NCBI RefSeq assembly: GCF_000614205.1
Contig: NZ_BAKN01000009.1
Location: forward strand, 20,654 to 84,653
DNA length: 64,000 bases
Reading direction: 5' to 3'
From: Hoylesella saccharolytica JCM 17484
GTDB taxonomy: Bacteria; Bacteroidota; Bacteroidia; Bacteroidales; Bacteroidaceae
How positions within the stretch are numbered: position 1 is the stretch's first letter; each line of letters opens with the position of its first letter. Of the stretch, positions 55,997 to 64,000 are shown in pieces. The notes under the pieces were generated by a model. The model searched no databases. It was not told the DNA's origin and saw nothing but the letters and a program-made list of their open reading frames with translations. A program made the position numbers and the translations under genes.

Positions 55997-57805
55997 TTAA
56001 TTATATCCGGGATTCTCTACCAAATTATGGTTTTGATTTGTACGCTTATGCGTGATAGGAAGGTAATAATTTTCGGGTCTAAACAGAGGAGTATTCGTAG
56101 CACCATCTATCTTATCGATTTTCTGAATACGGAACTTCTTTGTTGTGTAGTCCAAAATAAATCGCAATCCATGCATATTGCGTGACAAATAGTCTTCAGC
56201 AATGCGCCAACGGCGCAAGTCCCAATAACGGTGACCTTCAAAAGCCAGTTCAACTCGTCTTTCATGCCGTATTTTATCCACATCAATGGTGGTGAGTTTA
56301 GCTATTCCGGCACGCTCGCGTATCTTATTAATAGCATCAAGTGCCTCACCGGTTTTACCCAATGCGAATGCTGCCTCAGCATAATTTAGAAGGATTTCGC
56401 CATATCGAAAGACGATATAATCTTGTTTTGAACCAAAAATACCGGCAGAAGAACTGTTTCCGTTGTCCTTAGTCTCATCCAAATATTTCATGACACCAAA
56501 CCCACACGTATTCTTTTTCTGCTCTCCTTGGGCCAATATACCTTTGTAAGAGTCTTCTTGTTGAATGGTACCATCTTCTTTAATAATGCCCTTATAGTAA
56601 TTCAACGTCCGTCCTTGCCATTTTGTACCCTGCGTATAGAGCGTGGCAAAGAAGCGGGGATCTTTATCTTTCCATAGTTGCTCCATGGTGATCAAGCTGT
56701 CTTTATGATAATACGCTTCCTTGACGACACCCGGAGAACCATCTTTATATTCAAAAGCTTCAGCCATTTCGAGATAAGGGGCATCGTGATTTCCATTTGA
56801 CCAGCCATTAGGCCAAGGACATTGGAAGTAGTCATAACACCAACCGTTGCCTCCGGCATCTCTGTCACTACCATCGTGTTGTCTTGCGAAGATAACCTCT
56901 TTATTTCTTTTTTTCAAAAAGATATTTTTGAAGTTCTGAACCTTATCGGCATCTGCTTCATACAAAGCGTATTTCATAGAGTCGATAATTGCTTTGGAAG
57001 CATCGTAAGACGCCTGATAATACTGATTGGCTAAAGCATTGTCTATACCGACAACACCATTGAGCTGAACGGTTCCATACTGCGCAATACTAGCGGCATA
57101 AAGGGCTGCACGTGAAGCCAATGCCAGTGCTGCATACATACTGGGACGTCCCCAATCTGTTTCGCTAACCACCTGCGGAAGATCTTTGCTGGCTGCCTTC
57201 GCTTCAGAAATAATGAAATCGTATATTTCTTGCTCTTTATTTCTTGCCGGTCTAAGTTCTGATTCAGGGTCATTTTTAGACTGTACTTTGGTAATCAACG
57301 GTACCCCGCCATATCTCTTAACTATGGCGAAATAATTAAAGGCACGCAAAAAGCGGACTTCTGCCATTCGCTGCTTTCTAAACTCCTTACTTACTTGAGC
57401 ATTGGGTAATCGTTCCAAGAGTTCATTCAATACACGAATGATGTTATAAGGACGTTCCCAATATTCCAATAATCCTCCTTGAATTTTCAAAGCCCCAAAT
57501 TTAAACTTATAGGCATTACCCGCAAAATTTGAAGCAGACAAAGATTCGTCGCTCACATTGTTGACAAAATAAATGGAGAAGAAATTACCATTCCTTGCCA
57601 AAACAACGGCATCAGCCTCATTGGTAAAGACTGTGGTTTTGGCATAAGCACCGGTAATGTCGGCATCAATCAAAGTTTCATCCGCCCAAACCGTTCCTTC
57701 ATTGATGTTGTCCAACGGTTTCTTATCCAAGACATCACAAGCACTGAAGTAGGTTACCAATAAAGCAACACATGCAAATGTGATAGAACGTCTTAGCCTT
57801 TTCAT
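55997..57805 (-). CDS. SusD/RagB family nutrient-binding lipoprotein
   Basis: 602 residues from the ATG at 57805 (MKRLRRSITFACVALL), chosen because the signal peptide begins there; an in-frame ATG at 57835 also exists. The lipobox is YFSAC, then DVLDKKPLDNINEGTVWADE. Family blocks: RMAEVRFLRAFNYFAIVKRY then GGVPLITKVQ, YGEILLNYAEAAFALGKTGE, ALDAINKIRERAGI, IRHERRVELAFEGHRYWDLR and the final NHNLVENPGYN. It is the substrate-binding partner of the SusC that ends 10 bases upstream. Long for the family but with full domain structure. Confidence 0.93.
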   Translation of the reverse strand: MKRLRRSITFACVALLVTYFSACDVLDKKPLDNINEGTVWADETLIDADITGAYAKTTVFTNEADAVVLARNGNFFSIYFVNNVSDESLSASNFAGNAYKFKFGALKIQGGLLEYWERPYNIIRVLNELLERLPNAQVSKEFRKQRMAEVRFLRAFNYFAIVKRYGGVPLITKVQSKNDPESELRPARNKEQEIYDFIISEAKAASKDLPQVVSETDWGRPSMYAALALASRAALYAASIAQYGTVQLNGVVGIDNALANQYYQASYDASKAIIDSMKYALYEADADKVQNFKNIFLKKRNKEVIFARQHDGSDRDAGGNGWCYDYFQCPWPNGWSNGNHDAPYLEMAEAFEYKDGSPGVVKEAYYHKDSLITMEQLWKDKDPRFFATLYTQGTKWQGRTLNYYKGIIKEDGTIQQEDSYKGILAQGEQKKNTCGFGVMKYLDETKDNGNSSSAGIFGSKQDYIVFRYGEILLNYAEAAFALGKTGEALDAINKIRERAGIAKLTTIDVDKIRHERRVELAFEGHRYWDLRRWRIAEDYLSRNMHGLRFILDYTTKKFRIQKIDKIDGATNTPLFRPENYYLPITHKRTNQNHNLVENPGYN

Positions 57806-57845
57806 TTTATATTTCTTATATACCTGCATTTTCATAAGTCATTAT

Positions 57846-60800
57846 TTAAAAGATTACAGTTGCTCCTATTGACAAATTACGTTGTTGTGGATAATAAAGT
57901 CCACCTTTTCCTGAAGGCATTTCCGGGTCTAAACCATACTTCTTTAACTTGCTCCAAGTATAGAGGTTGCTACCCGAGAAGAATAAACGAATACTATTAA
58001 TATTCGCTGTTTTCAATATAGCATGTTTAAATGTATAGCTCAACGTGAAAGATTTCCAACGAACATAATTGCCGGGAACCAGCCAATAAGTAGAGGTATG
58101 GGTATTTCCACTGTTTCCACCCACACGAGGTATCAAAGCATTGCGGTCGTTGTTCTGTGGTGTCCAACGAGCATTAAAGTAATTTTCGGTCTGTCCACCT
58201 AAAGAAGCGATAATATCAAACCCGAAAGCACCTTGGAAAGCAAGGCTTAAATCAAAACCTTTATAATGAAGCGTGGGATTAAATCCGGCAAACCACGTAG
58301 GAATGGTACCCTGTCCTATTTCTACTTCATCTTTCCAATCGATGACCTTATCGCCGTTGACATCGCGATATCTGACATCACCGGGACGTAAGGTTGTATT
58401 ATTACGCTTATCTTGGTTGTAAGGAAGATTATCGATTTCTTCCTGACTGCCAAACAAACCTTCAGCAATATAACCAAATTGTCTATCGGTCCATTGCCCT
58501 GTTCTCCTATTTATTCTCCGCTGATCAGGATCAGTATAGTCGGGCTCTTCATAATAATCCCATTTAGAACGAGCCCAAGAAACATTCGCACTAACATCCC
58601 AACCCAGTTCTCCTACACGTCCGTTGGAGGCTACAGTCAATTCAAATCCTCGCGTGCTGGTACTATTCAAATTTTCCTGAGGTAGCGTTGCACCGAAAGT
58701 TGAGGGCAATGTGATTAAGCGTGTTCCAGGTATTCCGGTTCTTTTTCTGTAGAAAATTTCAAAAGAACCATACAGCAAACCTTTCCAGAAGGAAACATCG
58801 AAACCGGCATTATAGATTTTGAGTTTCTCCCATGTTAAATCAGGATTAGCCAAGCCTTTGGGCCATATACCCGCTTTTTTCGTGGAACCGAAAATATAGG
58901 AACCACCATCAGTTGCCCCCATGATATCATAACCTGCCAGATAAGCAAAGTTACCCACATTATCATTACCCGATGTACCGTAGCTTAAGCGCAGCTTTAA
59001 GGCATCGAGATCTTTAATCTGCTTCATAAAAGCCTCTTCGTTGATACGCCATGCCAGCGATACACTGGGGAAATATCCCCAACGAGACTCTTTCGGGAAC
59101 TTTGCAGAAGCATCTGCACGAAGCGTTGCATCTAAGATATAGCGGCTCATCAGCGTGTAGTTGAAACGACCAACCCAGCTCATACGGCCCATCTCGGTTG
59201 TAGCAGCACCATTGGTCATACCCTCTGTACTTCCTGCAAGCATTTCATCGATGGCAGGTGTCAAAAAGTTAGAGCGATTGGCCAAGATACGCGAGCTGTA
59301 ATAATCGGTTGCCTCGAAAAGGGCTAATACATTGATATCGTGTATTTCTTTCAATACCTTTTTATACTCGAGAGACGTTTGGTATATCATCCGTCTGTCG
59401 TTGGGAAGTATATATCCCAAACTTGCAGACGAGCCAAAACTACCTGCAAGGGTATATTTTTGGGCCGCATGATCATACTTCCAAAAAGGAACCGGCTTTT
59501 GAAATATCTTTTGCGTAGCATATGTCTGCAAATAATCAATTCGAGTTTTTGCCTGCAGACCCTTTAAGAATGGGAAGTCGTATCTTAACTCGCCGGTAAA
59601 TCTTGTCTCTTGACTCCTCGTATCATTGTAACCGGAAAGACTTCGGTTTGTGGTAATATGGGCACCACCTGTACCACCGCCTTCAGCAAAAGGAACCTTC
59701 CCTAAATCAGGAAAATGATCCGGATACATGGGAGATGTATTCCAGAAATCACTCCATAGATTGGCATTCATGTCTCGTTGGGTATAATTACGCTCTCCTA
59801 CCACTAACGAGAAATCCATACTGGCCGATAAATCATCGGTTATCTTGGCGTCAATGCTACCACGAATATTATATCTGCGATAGCTGGCATCGCTTCTTTT
59901 AAATAAGGTCTCTTGATTTAAGTAGCCCAAGAAGCCATAAAATTTGATGTTATCAGAGCCACCACGTATAGCGAGGTTATGCTGCTGTTGGGGAGCCCAA
60001 TCGCGTATTAATAGTCGATACCAATCAGTATTAGGATACTGCGGATCGGTACCGTCATAATATTTTTTGATAACCTCTTCGGTATAAGGTGCCGTTGCCT
60101 CCGGTTGTCCACTTTGAAGATGCCCCTCACGTGCTAATTCTGCCATCTGTCCGGCAGATGCCATCTTGGGCATATCGGTAATACCTTGCCATGTAAAGGA
60201 GGTATTCAGGGTTAAAGTGGGTTTACCTTTCACACCCCGTTTGGTAGTAATGAGGATAACACCGTTACCTGCCCGGGCTCCATAAATAGAAGCAGAGGCG
60301 TCTTTCAGAATAGAAACTGACTCGATTTCATTAGCATCTACGGTTGAGATATCGCCTTCAGACCCGTCTATCAATACCAATGGAGCATCGAAGCCACGTA
60401 TTTTCATCGTAGCTCCGTCTGAACCGGGAAGACCGGATGATTGTAACGTAACCAAACCGGGCATTTTACCGGAGAGTGCATTCGATACAGTTGATACGGG
60501 AGATTTAATCAAATCGTCTCCTTTAACAGAGGCTACAGAACCTGCAACATTAATTCGTTTTTGATTGCCATATCCCACAACAACCACTTCCTCCAAGAGT
60601 TTATTATCTTCTTGCAGAACAATATTAAAGGTTTTCTGATCTCCTGTCTTAACAATTTGACTGGTATAACCGATATAGGACACTTCCAAACTGGCATTAT
60701 CAGGTACATCCAGTTTGAAAGCACCTTCGACATTCGTAACAGTTCCCACTCCTTTGCCACCTTTAACTTTAATGCCGGCACCGATAATGGGTTCTCCGTT

Positions 60801-61229
60801 CTTGTCTCTCACCGTTCCCTCAATCTGCTTGTGATGAGCTTGCTTGCCACTTCCGGCATTCGATGAACTGCTTTTTTGTGAAGACGATGTGATTAAGAGG
60901 ATATTGTTTCCATTCATTTGATAAGAGATGCCGGCCGGCTTAAATAACTTTGTCAGCAAATCGGCAACGGAAAGATCTTTCACATCTACCTTGATTACTT
61001 TACTAAGGTCTACATCTTTGTTGTTATAAACAAACATATAGCCCGTTTGCTTCTCAACTTCATGCACGACATCTGCCATGGTCATGCTTTGATTTGTAAT
61101 GGTTACTTTCTTAGATTGTGCAAATGCTTGTCCTGCATAAACAACAGAGGCTAACAATAAAAGGGAAAGAAGCACCTGTCGTTTAACACCGACTAAGAAC
61201 TTACGACAAAAGGTTCTAGAGTCTAACAT
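57846..61229 (-). CDS. SusC/RagA TonB-dependent transporter with N-terminal STN domain
   Basis: 1,127 residues. After the signal peptide (ends AFAQ, about residue 38) comes an STN secretin/TonB short domain (about 42-115: TMADVVHEVEKQTGYMFVYN, VDVKDLSVADLLTKLF), a carboxypeptidase-like sandwich (IEGTVRDKNGEPIIGAGIKV), the plug (LLEEVVVVGYGNQKRINVAG, VDANEIESVSILKDASASIY), and the barrel ending NLSIGATVIF. The STN domain links such transporters to FecR anti-sigma factors, signalling that substrate is present. The fecR-like gene lies directly upstream on the same strand, 139 bases away. It is intact, unlike the other two SusC genes of the carbohydrate region. Confidence 0.95.
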   Translation of the reverse strand: MLDSRTFCRKFLVGVKRQVLLSLLLLASVVYAGQAFAQSKKVTITNQSMTMADVVHEVEKQTGYMFVYNNKDVDLSKVIKVDVKDLSVADLLTKLFKPAGISYQMNGNNILLITSSSQKSSSSNAGSGKQAHHKQIEGTVRDKNGEPIIGAGIKVKGGKGVGTVTNVEGAFKLDVPDNASLEVSYIGYTSQIVKTGDQKTFNIVLQEDNKLLEEVVVVGYGNQKRINVAGSVASVKGDDLIKSPVSTVSNALSGKMPGLVTLQSSGLPGSDGATMKIRGFDAPLVLIDGSEGDISTVDANEIESVSILKDASASIYGARAGNGVILITTKRGVKGKPTLTLNTSFTWQGITDMPKMASAGQMAELAREGHLQSGQPEATAPYTEEVIKKYYDGTDPQYPNTDWYRLLIRDWAPQQQHNLAIRGGSDNIKFYGFLGYLNQETLFKRSDASYRRYNIRGSIDAKITDDLSASMDFSLVVGERNYTQRDMNANLWSDFWNTSPMYPDHFPDLGKVPFAEGGGTGGAHITTNRSLSGYNDTRSQETRFTGELRYDFPFLKGLQAKTRIDYLQTYATQKIFQKPVPFWKYDHAAQKYTLAGSFGSSASLGYILPNDRRMIYQTSLEYKKVLKEIHDINVLALFEATDYYSSRILANRSNFLTPAIDEMLAGSTEGMTNGAATTEMGRMSWVGRFNYTLMSRYILDATLRADASAKFPKESRWGYFPSVSLAWRINEEAFMKQIKDLDALKLRLSYGTSGNDNVGNFAYLAGYDIMGATDGGSYIFGSTKKAGIWPKGLANPDLTWEKLKIYNAGFDVSFWKGLLYGSFEIFYRKRTGIPGTRLITLPSTFGATLPQENLNSTSTRGFELTVASNGRVGELGWDVSANVSWARSKWDYYEEPDYTDPDQRRINRRTGQWTDRQFGYIAEGLFGSQEEIDNLPYNQDKRNNTTLRPGDVRYRDVNGDKVIDWKDEVEIGQGTIPTWFAGFNPTLHYKGFDLSLAFQGAFGFDIIASLGGQTENYFNARWTPQNNDRNALIPRVGGNSGNTHTSTYWLVPGNYVRWKSFTLSYTFKHAILKTANINSIRLFFSGSNLYTWSKLKKYGLDPEMPSGKGGLYYPQQRNLSIGATVIF

Positions 61230-61368
61230 ACTTTTTGTAACTTTATTTGTGAATGATGGTTTAATTAAAGATTATTCCAAAATTTAGTTGGCGAGATGAT
61301 AACCTTACTCATCGTCTCGCTTTGTTTAGTCTGTTTTTTAAGTCATAGTTTTATTGTTTAAGTTTAAG

Positions 61369-62310
61369 TTAGTTAATTATAATGCGATTGTCCTTTTCCA
61401 AAGTATAAGAAAAATGTTCATACGTACTCAATACATCCAAGATATGACTCACCCCATCGCGAACGGAAAAAGTACCGGTATAACGACTCTGAAGAATATT
61501 CTTGTTACGAACAATGATATGTACATCATAACTACTTTCAAGTTTTCGGATAATACTTTGCATAGACTGATTATCAAAACAAATTTGACCTTTTCGCCAC
61601 TTGAATGCACTTTCAGACGCATTTAAACCACGTTTCATCAGGTTTCCATTTTCCAAATAAGCTTCTGTATTAGGCTCCAATTCCATCAATCGGCTACCGT
61701 CTGCGGCATCAATATCAATTTTACCCCTGACCAACGAGGCACTCCAAACTGATGTTGAAGCATAAGCTGAAACATTAAATTCGGTACCCAACACCTTGAT
61801 ATGATAGCGATTGGTCTTCACGATAAAGGGTTTATCCGGATTTTTTGCTACCGAAAAATAGCCCTCACCATTGAGTTCCACCTCACGAATGTTGGCTGAA
61901 GTAAAATCATTATACCTTAACGTAGTATTGGAATTAAGCCACACCCGCGTACCATCTGCCAAAATAAGTTCAGCACGCTGTCCGTTGGGTGTATGAATAC
62001 TTTGTTGCGGAGCAGAATACTGGCGAATCTCGCGTCTTGTCCACCAGTAAGTAAGAGAAAACACAACGAGCACAATGGAGGCCACACGAAGCAATCGAAC
62101 TGTCCAAGCCTTTAGCGAGACCGTGCGAGTACTTTCCTTATATAGCACGTTCTCTGCATCATTTCTCCACAATAAAACATCCTGCAATTTCCGCGCCGCA
62201 TGATACTCCTTCAGGTGTTCGTCGTTTTCGGAAATCCACTTAGCCACTTCCAACGCCTCTTCTTCCGAGACATCACCCGCAACATATCGTTGAAGCAAAT
62301 CTGTATTCAT
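61369..62310 (-). CDS. FecR family anti-sigma factor
   Basis: 313 residues. A short cytoplasmic sigma-binding part comes first (about 1-70: LLQRYVAGDVSEEEALEVAKW). One membrane helix follows near 72-90 (LLRVASIVLVVFSLTYWW). The periplasmic FecR domain spans about 105-215 (TPNGQRAELILADGTRVWLN, VELNGEGYFSVAKNPDKPF, VKVLGTEF-type VLGTEFNVSAYA) and a DUF4974-like end covers 245-313. It receives a signal from the STN domain of the adjacent SusC and releases an ECF sigma factor. No sigma factor gene is adjacent; upstream there is only a small membrane-peptide ORF with overlapping stop/start (TAATG). Confidence 0.92.
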   Translation of the reverse strand: MNTDLLQRYVAGDVSEEEALEVAKWISENDEHLKEYHAARKLQDVLLWRNDAENVLYKESTRTVSLKAWTVRLLRVASIVLVVFSLTYWWTRREIRQYSAPQQSIHTPNGQRAELILADGTRVWLNSNTTLRYNDFTSANIREVELNGEGYFSVAKNPDKPFIVKTNRYHIKVLGTEFNVSAYASTSVWSASLVRGKIDIDAADGSRLMELEPNTEAYLENGNLMKRGLNASESAFKWRKGQICFDNQSMQSIIRKLESSYDVHIIVRNKNILQSRYTGTFSVRDGVSHILDVLSTYEHFSYTLEKDNRIIIN

Positions 62311-62411
62311 TATCTCTTTGGGTTAATAGATGAGAAAACATAACACATCATTGCAGCCAATATGGTCACAGATAAGGAAAAAGTAGGCATAGTAAGACCA
62401 TTTGTTTCCAT
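62310..62411 (-). CDS. Possible 33-residue membrane peptide coupled to FecR
   Basis: The frame METNGLTMPTFSLSVTILAA continues with MMCYVFSSINPKR and its TAA overlaps the fecR ATG as TAATG, a classic translational-coupling arrangement. Residues 7-27 form one hydrophobic segment. The frame is open further upstream to 62510. In most Bacteroidetes the ECF sigma gene occupies this position, so a small coupled peptide is unusual. No homology recognised. It may simply be leader sequence. Confidence 0.3.
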   Translation of the reverse strand: METNGLTMPTFSLSVTILAAMMCYVFSSINPKR

Positions 62412-62570
62412 TGATCTCCGGTTAATCAGTGTCATGTTTAGGTAATCAGGATTTACTTTCCTTGTTATAAGATATACAACTGAATAAAAACAAACCCTAA
62501 ACGAAAACATTAAAAAATGCTGTTTGAAGTAAAAATATTTCTACAATGAGTAGCAGACCAAAATAAAATG

Positions 62571-62756
62571 AGATGCTGACACCTAGGTACCGAACAAAAC
62601 AAAAAACAGGCTGACACCTAGGCATCAGCGATTAAAATGAATTCTTATGCGAAAATACCTAAGCGATTTCACTAAAATAAATCTTTATACAGAATCATCT
62701 GGGTGGTTGATTGAAAAAGTACTTTTATACGAAATTACCCGAGTATTTAGTGCAAA
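62571..62756. repeat. Degenerate 35-40-bp tandem repeats (GACACCTAGG / ATACGAAATTACC type)
   Basis: GCTGACACCTAGG occurs at 62575 and 62610. TTATGCGAAAATACCTAAG, TTATACAGAATCATCTGGG and TTATACGAAATTACCCGAG start at 62645, 62685 and 62725, exactly 40 bases apart. The last resembles the pair at 17228 and 17269 (TTTACACGAAAACACCCGAG), so one repeat family is present at two sites 45 kb apart. Confidence 0.6.
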
Positions 62757-62790
62757 AAAGCCCCGAAAGTTTATCTACTTTCGGGGCTTT
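62757..62790 (-). terminator. Intrinsic terminator of the outer-membrane barrel gene
   Basis: AAAGCCCCGAAAG (62757-62769) pairs perfectly with CTTTCGGGGCTTT (62778-62790) around an 8-base loop. On the minus strand it is followed by TTTTTTGC. It lies 32 bases after the stop at 62822. Confidence 0.9.
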
Positions 62791-62821
62791 CATCATATTT
62801 TTAAATTATGACGTATTCTAC

Positions 62822-64000
62822 TTAAAACTTAAACATCACACCAATGTTCAAACTGTTAACCATTGTACCAGGTGTACGATAAACCTGTACGGTGTTATAG
62901 CGATCTTTGCTCATGCGATAGATAGTATGGCTATAGAACAACGATGCATTGCGACTGATGTTGTAGCTAAATATTCCACCCACATTCCATGCAAACTCGG
63001 TTCCCTGTTCGCCTAAGACAAGTGACGGACCGAGATAGAGCGATGCATCCCAACGACGATTAGGAGATACGCCGGCAAATACATTGAGAAGGTCTAACTG
63101 GTAATCAAGCGATACAAGCGTGTTTTTGAAGTCTTGACTTTCAAAATTACCGCCACCATTATCAATCCATACCTTATCGGTGAGATATTCACCACTGAGG
63201 CGTACGCGTGATAATCGTTCACCTTGTAGCCTGCAAAGGCTAAACCATTCTTCAATAATGAAGAGGGCTGACCGGTATAATGCCAAGTATGTGCAGCAGT
63301 ATTCCAACCTAAACCTCCTCCGAAGAAGAACGAGGTGGAAGCAGCTTTCTGCTCATTACCTTTTTCATCTTTCTGTACGGGCTTTTGATTGGCTCTATCG
63401 CCCAAGAACATAGAAACGCCGAACTTCAATCCTAACTCGTTAACTCTATCAACAACCTTTCCGTCTTCAAAGCCACCCATCATCGAATAGGTAGGTTCAA
63501 GAGTGAGGCGGAAGTTGTTGCTAAGTTTTACCCAGAACTGTCCGCCTAAGCGAAGCTCTTGGAACTTAGTTTCATAAGCGGTCGTACGATCTTTTACAAA
63601 ACGAATCTTACCCAAACCACCACCTACAAAAAGGTTAAAACCGGCAGACTGATTCCAATCGTACTTACGAGTTATACCCATAGGATTGAGCATCAAATCC
63701 ATTGTACCTGCCAAGAAACCGAGATGGTTCTTACGAGTTTCAGCAGCATTGTAAAGCCAATCACCGTTTCCGATGTGCAAACCGCCACGAAGTCCGATAG
63801 CAGAGTTAAGCCACCAACCGAGATTGGCATTGGCGGTGTAACCTAATGTGCTACCCATTGACAAATCTACATTGTCGTACCAAGAAGGTCCTACACTGTA
63901 CTCAAAGAATAGTGGTTGAATTCTATAATCCACTCCTAATCCGGTTGCTTGACCTTGGCCTCGACCTCGACCTGCAGAGCTGCTGAATTGATACATCAAG
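62822..64000 (-). pseudogene. Outer-membrane beta-barrel protein, 5' end outside the window and frameshifted
   Basis: The frame is open from the window edge (LMYQFSSSAGRGRGQGQATG) through alternating hydrophobic strands such as FFEYSVGPSWYDNVDLSMGS, TLGYTANANLGWWL and SAGFNLFVGGGLGKIRF, reaching FAGYKVNDYH. It then shifts near 63208-63210 to RVRLSGEYLTDKVWIDNG and ends SLNIGVMFKF at 62822, with a terminal Phe typical of outer-membrane barrels. One added base (CACGC to CACCGC) rejoins the halves. A charged linker (QKPVQKDEKGNEQK) separates two barrel-like parts. This is an OmpA-like or porin-type protein of unknown function. The N-terminus, including the signal peptide, lies beyond 64000. Confidence 0.75.

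Larger units (their letters stand above)
62311..62821. other. Intergenic region upstream of FecR
   Basis: About 510 bases. It holds the possible coupled peptide (62310-62411), a degenerate 35-40-bp repeat array (62571-62756), and the terminator of the outer-membrane gene (62757-62790). No convincing TAnnTTTG promoter for fecR was found on the minus strand, so expression may rely on an ECF-type promoter, which I cannot identify. Confidence 0.6.

Noticed and set aside
1..64000. tRNA, rRNA or riboswitch genes
   Set aside because: I scanned the gaps by eye for cloverleaf arms, CCA ends and conserved riboswitch cores and saw none. A covariance-model search would be needed to exclude small ones.

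Overview
The window looks like chromosomal DNA from a Prevotella-like member of the Bacteroidales. The signs are four SusC/SusD pairs, abundant lipoprotein signal peptides, three proteins with type IX-like C-terminal sorting tails, a Spi-domain C10 protease, and promoters of the Bacteroidetes TTTG-N19/20-TAnnTTTG type. No rRNA, tRNA, CRISPR-Cas, prophage or insertion sequence was recognised. Species assignment is inference.

Left part (1-26.7 kb). A SusC-SusD-DUF4843-PKD-like lipoprotein operon runs off the left edge (1-6.8 kb). A housekeeping block follows: xerD and aroQ (divergent), an O-methyltransferase, and a tlpA-like/folP/cdaA operon that ends at a 23-bp perfect hairpin. At 12.7-20 kb lie three secreted proteins with T9SS-like tails: a propeller-like protein, an NAGPA-type phosphodiester glycosidase and a C10 cysteine protease. 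Next come a Crp/Fnr regulator, lepA, a small lipoprotein, and a tight operon for a Tat-exported DUF4434 protein, a sugar porter and a CE2-like acetylesterase.

Right part (28-62.3 kb) is glycan utilisation. The plus strand carries AGE epimerase, metallophosphoesterase, SusC, SusD, GH3 and an esterase (28.1-38.5 kb). This converges at 38.5-38.8 kb, through two bidirectional hairpins, with a long minus-strand locus: FecR anti-sigma, SusC with an STN domain, SusD, metallophosphoesterase, GH5, GH127/146, GH3, GH13, a second SusC/SusD and GH106 (62.3 down to 38.8 kb). Together these suggest uptake and depolymerisation of a branched plant-type glycan containing rhamnose, arabinofuranose and glucosyl units, possibly phosphorylated. 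FecR has no adjacent sigma factor. The window ends in a partial outer-membrane barrel gene.

Two features stand out. First, the intergenic DNA holds several ordered repeat systems: two arrays of five near-palindromic units at exactly 22-bp spacing (27.44 and 51.49 kb), a 41-bp tandem hairpin array (16.96-17.13 kb), related 40-41-bp repeats (17.23 and 62.6 kb), and a 33-bp element present twice in inverted orientation (16.74 and 26.96 kb). Second, six genes, including aroQ, are split by frameshifts. Five are repaired by adding one base, and in four of these the base falls in a 1-to-4-base run of the same nucleotide, which points at least partly to assembly errors.
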